This document shows positions 57,885 through 64,000 of a DNA stretch of 64,000 nucleotides, piece by piece. The stretch spans positions 87,337,894-87,401,893 of the forward strand of contig CM042160.1 of the NCBI GenBank assembly GCA_023376005.1, read 5' to 3'. The stretch comes from Doryteuthis pealeii (taxonomy: Eukaryota > Mollusca > Cephalopoda > Myopsida > Loliginidae). The translations under genes were made by a program, and so were the position numbers. Within the stretch, counting starts at the first letter, position 1; each line of letters starts with the position of its first letter. Below the pieces are notes generated by a model. The model did not search any database. It was given only the letters and a program-made list of their open reading frames with translations, and was not told the origin of the DNA.

Positions 57885-58010
57885 CCATGGGTTAGATGTG
57901 ACACAAGGTCGCAATTATGGGGCATCCAGCGAGGATCGAACTCGCTATTCAGTAGTAATGAATGATAATGAGACTTGCTTGCTAACCATTACACCATGAT
58001 GGGATGCACC
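57885..58010 (-). mobile_element. SINE-C (tRNA-like) copy
   Basis: Minus orientation: ATCATGGTGTAATGGTTAGC, then GAATAGCGAGTTCGATCC (strong B box), TCGCTGGATGCCCCATAA and CCTTGTGTCACATCTAACCC. The tRNA-like part cannot fold as a functional tRNA because the anticodon arm is replaced. Confidence 0.8.
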
Positions 58011-58887
58011 AGCAATTTATAATGGAACGATGACTGCCTACCCTATCTACCCAAGATCGAATATCTATCCAGCTAGCATTATTAAACAGTTCAGTATTTA
58101 TTATTTATGAACAACTTTAAACTTCAAACCGTACACTCAATTTAAAAAAAAAAAAAAAAAAATGATAACAATAATAATACTCAGAAGAGTCCTGGAGACC
58201 AGATGAGACTTGTCACTCAGCCTCCAGTGAAATACCATCAGCTAACGATGATGTGAAAAACTCAAAAGGAATGAAAAATAATATCTTTTTCATCTAGTAT
58301 ATTAGGTCTGAGACCTGTCAGCTGTTCCTTATAAACATTCATCTTAAATCCACAGAATATTTATAATCTTTCCAAAATAACAATCATGAAAATTTATTTC
58401 AGACTGACAAGAAAGTAATTACAGTTTTTTTTCTTATCTTCTTCATGTCAGTGTCGCACAGTCAAATGAATAGAAACTTATTGGGGTGTGTGGGGTCAGG
58501 AAATCAAGTCAGTCAAATTACTTCATTTTCTACTTGTAGTGTAAAATGTAATTCTTCTAAATTTAAAAATAAAACCAATCTGGTGTATCAATATCATTTT
58601 ATTTACTTAACTGTTGTAATAAACTGAAATTCTAGAGCCTCTCTTGGGAATTGTTTAGAGCAAGGATTTCTTTACTAGTAAATATCTTCATCTTATAATC
58701 ACAGAGTAAATATTTTAACTTTAAGATTATATGAGCAAAAGTTAACGGAGAAAAAAAATACAAAATATATAAAAGCGTTTTATTTTTTAATTTGAAAATT
58801 GTAAGTAAAAATTTAACAGGTTATTCAACATCCAGTAAAGACTAAATTTCAAATTATTGGCTTATAAGACTATGCATTCTACTGTAC

Positions 58888-58888
<1 letters not shown>

Positions 58889-58923
<35 letters not shown>
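58889..58923. repeat. (TA)n microsatellite
   Basis: About 17 TA units. Confidence 0.9.
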
Positions 58924-58925
<2 letters not shown>

Positions 58926-59378
58926 CTAAGTGAGAAACAGTAAAGCGCAAAAACTAGGTATATAAAAAAGATCAACTAGAAGTATTGAAGCGTTGACTCA
59001 AACTGTATGCCGAGAGCTTGTAAGCGAGCAAAAAATAAAGCATAATTTTGGTTAAATCTTATATATAAAAAAAAAAATTCAATAAAATCAGATTACCTTT
59101 ATTTTTGCAGAAAAATTCTTTCATTCATATAAAGAAAGTTTTTTTTTTTTAAACAAACTTAAAAGACAAAAAACAACACATATCTGAAACATCGAATCCT
59201 TGAAAAAAAAAAAAAAAAATAATAATAAAGGCTCATTTTAAACTGTTTTCAACTTTGTTTTTTCTTTTCTTTTTTTAAATCAGTAATGAATGAATAAAAT
59301 TTAATCTTTCTTTTATCTATTTATTTTTAATAAGGTAAAGAGCATTTAATTTTTTATTTTAGATGAAGTGTTACTCAC

Positions 59379-59454
59379 TGGGTACCACCAATTTTCCCTG
59401 TGAAATCCCCCTCCATATTTAATACAACGAAACTTGCATAAACGTTAATATTAT
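59379..59454 (-). CDS. Candidate first coding exon with start codon
   Basis: On the minus strand the exon runs from 59454, after an acceptor-like poly-T tract ending TTTCAAG, to the donor CCCA|GTGAGTAA at 59379. ATG at 59416 has A at -3 and G at +4, a good initiation context. It encodes MEGDFTGKIGGT plus two bases that join in phase with the micro-exon at 46749. The exact 5' boundary is uncertain: 59454 could be a splice acceptor or the exon could extend to a transcription start. The Gly-rich, GC-richer coding part is unlike its surroundings. Support is motif- and phase-based only. Confidence 0.45.
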
Positions 59455-61085
59455 CTTGAAAAAAAGCAAAAAAAAAAAAAAAAAGAAAAAAAAAAAATTT
59501 AATTTTTTTTTTTTCAGCTTACAAAAATAATGAAATTATGAACGAAAAACAATGTTTATAGTTTTGAGTAACTCACTTCTTATTTTACATTTAAGAACCT
59601 AATGGCGATAGATATGTGGATTCTAGACTGACCATAAAGTTAATGGTCCTATTCGTATGAACTGCCGAACTTAAGATAACGAATTATTAATTCCCAACCA
59701 ATCAAAAATGTTTGATTGCTTCTTTAAGTGAAGAAGAAATCTTTTTTTCTTTTTTTTTTTAAATAATTAAAAGGGGCTAAATCAAAAGGGAGTGATATTT
59801 ATTTTAAACAAATTTATCTCGCAAATTCGATTCTCACTGGGTGCTCTATATTGTGCCCCCCACATTAAAAAAAATATAAGTTTCTTTCTAAACTTATATC
59901 AATAACAATCGAAATTTAGAATAGGAAAAATACAGTCTTAACGGTGACTTAACATACTTTCCTAAGTATTTAGCAAAATTCAATAATTTTCAACAATAAA
60001 ACAAAAAATCTACAAAAAAAAAAAAATTGTTACAATTTTTTGCAAACTCTGCACTTACACCACGTCTACATAGTTTAGTACAACACACGCACAATATTAT
60101 TGATTAAATCAACCAGTAACCTACAAATCACTTACGCACGTGGACATAGTAGCTCAATTTTAGTTGATAAAAAGATATATCTTTTTATTTATTTTTTTCT
60201 TTGCCACCAATAGGGCATTTAAAATATCTTTAAGCAACTCTCCACAATATATATTATATATTGTGGGGAGTTGTTTAAAACAGTCTATATATATTAGGTA
60301 ATATATAAATAAAATAAAAAGAATTTTATTTTATATAATTTATATAAAAAATCTTTTTCTTTTGTAAAAAGATCAACGTAACGTAAAATTTTAAACGTTT
60401 AACTAACACGAAGGCCTCGTATTAATAAATAATAAATAAACATAAATAAAATCCTAGAGATCAAACGAAGGGAATTTTGGGTGGGATCAGGCACATAAAT
60501 TTAAACATTTACAAAGAAATAAAACATTGCACCCAAAAATTAAATTCACGTGTGGGAGGGAGAAAAAAAAACTATAGCTCCAATTTTCTTTTTTCTTTTT
60601 TTCAAATTCGATGCTAATACGTAAAAGGTTCAGTTCGCGACATAATTGTTTTTATTCATGAATATAAATAATATATATAAAGTTCGATCCTTGTTTTTTT
60701 TTATGTTTTAAACTTTCTTCTATCTATGGAAATAGACGTGTGTGTGTTAATCAGAATTCATCTTTATTGTACAGGTCAAGGACTAAGGTTTCATTTTACA
60801 AGTGTTCCCATCATCCTATGAGCGATTCGTTTCACCAGCACCCACCCACGACGGTAGATTAACAAATCGAATCTGACAGTGATTGAATTTTGATATAGGA
60901 TTTTTTTCAATGTTCGATCAATGTGTTAAGAGAAAAAAGGTTGGAAGCGAGTTAACATTTAAAAGATTTACGAAGTTAATGTTGAGAAAAAAAACAACTT
61001 TTCGTATATTTCAAAACGAAAGTTATACATACAGGACCAAGAGAAGGGGGGGGGGGTCACAATAAAACTGATTATTGATAGTCCG
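59455..61085. other. Upstream region, relatively CpG-rich
   Basis: AT-rich with A- and T-runs, but it includes CpG-bearing segments such as GATCAACGTAACGTAAAAT near 60371, AACACGAAGGCCTCGTATT near 60405 and TTCAGTTCGCGACATAATT near 60630. This is compatible with a promoter or 5' UTR area of the minus-strand gene. A hairpin lies at 60232-60280 (AACTCTCCACAATATA against TATATTGTGGGGAGTT). No core promoter motif is called. Confidence 0.4.
59818..59865 (+). mobile_element. SINE-C fragment
   Basis: GCAAATTCGATTCTCACTGG and GTGCTCTATATTGTG, matching the B-box and first body segment of the SINE-C copies at 61088 and 62113. Confidence 0.5.
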
Positions 61086-61087
61086 TC

Positions 61088-61200
61088 TAATCGTGGTATA
61101 ATGGTTAGAAAGCTAATCTCGCAGATCCGTGACTATTGAAAAGAGAGTTCGATCTCCGCTGGATGCACCATATTTATGACTTTGTGTCAAATCTTACACG
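61088..61200 (+). mobile_element. SINE-C copy
   Basis: AATCGTGGTATAATGGTTAG (A box), a variable middle, GAGAGTTCGATCTCCGCTGG (B box) and GCACCATATTTATGACTTTG, then TGTCAAATCTTACACG. A G-run precedes it at about 61048-61057. Confidence 0.8.
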
Positions 61201-61512
61201 TAAGGTAAATAATTTAGATCCATTACAGATTAAAATAAAATTGAGCGCGTCCCACCCTTTTCTTTTCATACTAAAAACAAACAAACAAAAAATAAAAACA
61301 AACAAGGAACATAAACGCCACAAATGAATCCAAAATGAATAATTCAAACCAACAGAAAAAAAACAAAAAAACTTTAGAATGTAATGAAAATCAATTTACC
61401 AGAAAAAGATTATGAGAAAGTTTGACTGGATCAAACTTTTTGTCTAAGTTATTGATCGTTTGACGTTGGAATAAATTTTGTTTTCTAAAAATAACGTTTT
61501 TTCTATACACCC

Positions 61513-61521
61513 CCCCCCCTT
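61513..61521. repeat. C-runs in AT-rich DNA
   Basis: C-runs at about 61510-61520 and 61738-61745. The stretch 61200-62110 shows nothing else that I can assign apart from an (ATT)n run at 61991-62008. Confidence 0.5.
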
Positions 61522-62112
61522 TGCGAAAATTGGAAGACGCGAATGAAATTTATTTATTCTTTAAATAATCTTATTAAAAACAAAATAGTTCTACATTATA
61601 ACGTAATAAAAAATTGTCTTTAGACTCTGCTGCTTAAAAGCTGACGTCTGCTTAAAAATCCAAAGTTCAAAAAGAAAGATAAAACCTAAATTGTACTTTA
61701 TTTTATTTTAGCCATAACTGTGTGGGGTTGCGGCAGCCCCCCCCCATTCCGATGTACCATCCCCAAAATAATACCACCACAAAAGCGAGAAGTATTTACA
61801 AATAGCAATATCAATGCACGTATATTAATTAATGCATCTGTATGTGAATACAATTTCCTGGCTCACTAACATCTACATGCACTATAATTTCACATTTGCA
61901 TTAGAGAATTTCCGTTTTATGAATTAACGGCTAGAATAAATATTTTAGAAATAGAATTTACAAACTTTAAAAAAAGATATCTTAACCCATTATTATTATT
62001 ATTATTATTGATCTATTAAAGTTCCATCTAAAGATTTTATTAATTCTCAAAGTTGTTGGAAAGAGGTTTATTAAAAGATTTTTATACTCACAAATTATAC
62101 AAATTATTAATC

Positions 62113-62236
62113 CAAACCGTTCACCACGGGTAGGATTTGACAAGTATGGTGCATCCAGCGAGGATCGAACTCGCTATTCGGTAGTAATGGATCTGCGAGA
62201 CTAGCTTACTAACCATTACACCATGACGGGACGCCT
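62113..62236 (-). mobile_element. SINE-C copy
   Basis: Minus orientation: CGTCCCGTCATGGTGTAATG, GTTAGTAAGCTAGTC, CGAGTTCGATCCTCGCTGG, ATGCACCATACTTG, then TCAAATCCTACCCGTGG. It is the best-preserved copy of the family here. Confidence 0.85.
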
Positions 62237-62329
62237 TACTCACAAAAATCATAGAATATAGTTCAAGTGGGAACTTTTCATTTTTAAAGGCCGATTTATT
62301 GTTTACTAATTAATAAGGATATAAAAGTA

Positions 62330-62618
62330 AAGTCGTCGGGGCGGCCTAAAGTCGGTATCAGCCTGTCAGCGAAGGTGTCTATCCAAGGCCCTCTAAGATA
62401 TACATATCTTAGAGGGCCTTGGTCTATCCCCTTTTCAATAGCGCTAGACCAAGGAGATTATTTTTAGCGTCTGAGATGGAGCACCACACCTACCATCGGC
62501 TCCTTACTTTACCGCACAGATCCCTGTGCTACTCATACGCTGAATCGGCGAGGACCGGTATCGAACTAGGAACCTTGTGGTTTCTAGCCGAACGCTCTAC
62601 CGACTGAGCTAACCCGGC
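62330..62618 (-). mobile_element. SINE-A interrupted by a perfect palindrome
   Basis: Head in minus orientation CCGGGTTAGCTCAGTCGGTA and B-box region TTCGATACCGGTCCTCGCC. The body is intact except that the TCTATCC segment is split by the inserted palindrome at 62383-62422. The 3' end is GGCCGCCCCGACGACTTTAC. Confidence 0.85.
62383..62422. repeat. Perfect 19-bp palindrome with 2-base loop inside a SINE
   Basis: CCAAGGCCCTCTAAGATAT is followed by AC and then its exact reverse complement. TCTATCC occurs on both sides (62378-62384 and 62423-62429), resembling a short target duplication. Other SINE-A copies lack this segment. Confidence 0.85.
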
Positions 62619-62639
62619 ATTTACTATAAAAATCTACAA

Positions 62640-63620
62640 TTTTATTTAATAACCGAGTTCAAATTTAATCAATGTATACTACTTAAAATAAATTATTTAA
62701 AAAATTAAACCTAGAACCTTTTTGAATTACTTTTTGTGGGAAAAAGTATTGATATCATATTCTTAAAGTGGGGGTATGCAATTTTAATTGTTTTTTCAAT
62801 AAAGGTCGTAGGTTCACGATTAGTCCCCTCGTTAATTATTAAAAGGGGGAGGGGGTCGTAAAAGATGATATCTAAGAGTTTTGTTGAATTTAAATTTAAT
62901 TTAAAAAAAAATTAAATTGTGAAAAAAATTGGGGAAAAAAATCAATCCAAATTTTATTTTTGTATATTCTTTAGAAAATGGGACTTTTAGAATTTTTAAT
63001 ACAAATTTAGACAAAATTTTTTTAATCATAGAATATAAATCATGAGAAATCTTTAAAAATCTGGATGTGATGAGTCGTTCATATCTTGAACTTTAAACTA
63101 AACCAACTTTGTTTCTACAGTAATACTTAAAAAAAGTAAATACTATAGAGATTTATATCAATCTAAACTAAACGGATTAAATAACCAAAATTTTAAAAAA
63201 AAATAAGGTAGAAAGTTGAAATATTCAAATTTTGATTTTTCAATCACGAGCATTCTGATCCTATTTTTAAATATATATTAAAAAAATAAAATTAAATATA
63301 TAAAATCTAAAAAAAAAAATAAACGTAAAAAAAAGTGAAAATATGGATACTAAGCATAAAGAATACAAGTAGTTATTAATTAATTAATCTTTAATAAGAA
63401 AAGAAAAACAAAAAAAAACTTTTCTTTTTTTTTTTTTAATTCTGGACTTAAACCACTTAAAACAAAATGGTTTCTGCGAACAACAAAACTTGAAAAAAAA
63501 CGGAACTATTTTTGTGTTGAAATTTGAATAATAATGCCTGTATATTTATTCTATTCAACAAATATTTATCCAAGAAATAAAAAATAATAATAGAAAAAAA
63601 AACTACACTTACAAAAACAA
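62640..63620. other. AT-rich DNA, nothing recognised
   Basis: No gene, repeat family or structured element was identified. A- and T-runs are frequent. Confidence 0.5.
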
Positions 63621-63790
63621 TGACCCTTCCCCTCCAACTATAGGTAAATAGTGAGAGACAAACTGGGCTCTTTAGCCCTGGTACAGCAACGGGTTGAAAA
63701 GAAAAACTGAATTCAATCCAGCTCTATTCCGTTTTAAAAAAAAAAAAAAAGAAAGGACTTTGTGTCATATCCTGGAGGTGGGGGAAGGTT
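63621..63790 (+). mobile_element. SINE-B fragment
   Basis: CCTTCCCCTCCAACTATAGG, TAAATAGTGAGAGACAAACT, GGGCTCTTTAGCCCTGGTA and GAAAAACTGAATTCAATCCA, the 3' half of the SINE-B family, then TTGTGTCATATCC. The head is absent. Confidence 0.7.
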
Positions 63791-64000
63791 TGGGTAAATC
63801 CATACCAAGAATACTACCACCTCCGTCTCACAATAGCTGTTAACATTTAATATAGGAAATTTACATGCAAATGTAACAACTTAAAAGAGAAATAGTAATA
63901 TGAAATTAGGCAAATAACAAACATCCATTTCTTAACTACCAATTAGGAAAAAAAAGAAAGTAAAATAATCAAAAGTCTGTTCAGACTATGAAGAGTTAAA

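Larger units (their letters stand above)
46750..59378 (-). other. Candidate 12.6 kb first coding intron
   Basis: Begins GTGAGTAA at 59378 and ends GAAAG at 46750. Contains the fold-back element at 47442, the mariner-type MITE at 50297, the island at 50816, SINE-A at 52197, MITE M3 at 53275, SINE-B at 54645 and 57567, a LINE 3' end at 55438, and a cluster of MITE M1 copies at 55084-56898. Stretches 47800-50290 and 57000-57560 show nothing beyond AT-rich sequence with A-runs. Confidence 0.5.
23827..59454 (-). other. Minus-strand gene, four-exon model (span)
   Basis: The proposed transcript joins 59379-59454, 46718-46749, 39856-40161 and 23827-24395, with introns of about 12.6, 6.6 and 15.5 kb. 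All junctions use GT-AG and all phases agree (2, 1, 1), giving a model of about 314 residues that starts at the ATG at 59416. The last two exons are well supported; the first two rest on splice motifs, phase and composition. The long introns carry many SINEs and MITEs. Product unrecognised, probably nuclear. Confidence 0.6.

Noticed and set aside
1704..62618. tRNA genes at the many A-box/B-box sequences
   Set aside because: All are followed by a shared SINE body or lack a proper anticodon arm and acceptor pairing. They are tRNA-derived SINEs, not functional tRNAs.
1..64000. CRISPR arrays, operons, phage or plasmid features
   Set aside because: No regularly spaced direct repeats and no prokaryotic gene organisation. 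All signs point to a metazoan genome.

Overview
The window is AT-rich, intron- and repeat-dominated metazoan DNA. It has no bacterial-style gene organisation, long introns, dense (TA)n, (CA)n, poly-A and poly-T tracts, many tRNA-headed SINEs, fold-back MITEs and one non-LTR retrotransposon 3' end. The most abundant SINE has a Lys-tRNA-like head and resembles the squid/octopus SINE families. My best guess is a cephalopod, probably octopus-like. That rests on recalled resemblance and was not tested by a search.

Layout. Positions 1-22045 form a giant imperfect palindrome. Positions 1-~10878 are the reverse complement of ~10926-22045, with a spacer of about 50 bases near 10900, and every repeat in one arm has a mirror copy in the other. 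The arms differ mainly by dense one- to three-base indels and homopolymer length changes. The outer left arm departs from repeat consensus where the right arm matches it. This looks more like a fold-back long-read or assembly artefact than an old genomic palindrome. Position 1 pairs with about 22045, so the true end of the left arm lies outside the window.

Positions 23827-59454 on the minus strand hold one protein-coding gene that I can assemble from splice signals and reading phase. Two exons are well supported: 39856-40161 and 23827-24395, joined in phase across a 15.5 kb intron. Two further candidates fit in phase: a 32-base micro-exon at 46718-46749 and a start-codon exon at 59379-59454. 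The model gives about 314 residues with a Cys/His-rich core and an acidic, Ser/Thr-rich tail carrying an IKSE sumoylation-type motif. I read it as an uncharacterised nuclear or DNA-binding protein and cannot name it.

The introns are packed with non-autonomous elements. MITE families include one with GATGCTGATA ends, one with AACTCTTAACAT ends, two mariner/Tc1-like elements with TA targets, and large fold-back elements at 22223-22509 and 47442-47790. There are at least three tRNA-derived SINE families. A perfect 33-bp hairpin lies at 35959-36033 and a perfect 19-bp palindrome is inserted in a SINE at 62383-62422. Two islands of unusual composition (41880-42290, 50816-51060) are unexplained. 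Positions 59.4-64 kb lie upstream of the candidate first exon and look richer in CpG than the rest, which suits a 5' end of the gene there. No rRNA gene, functional tRNA gene, CRISPR array or intact autonomous transposon was seen.
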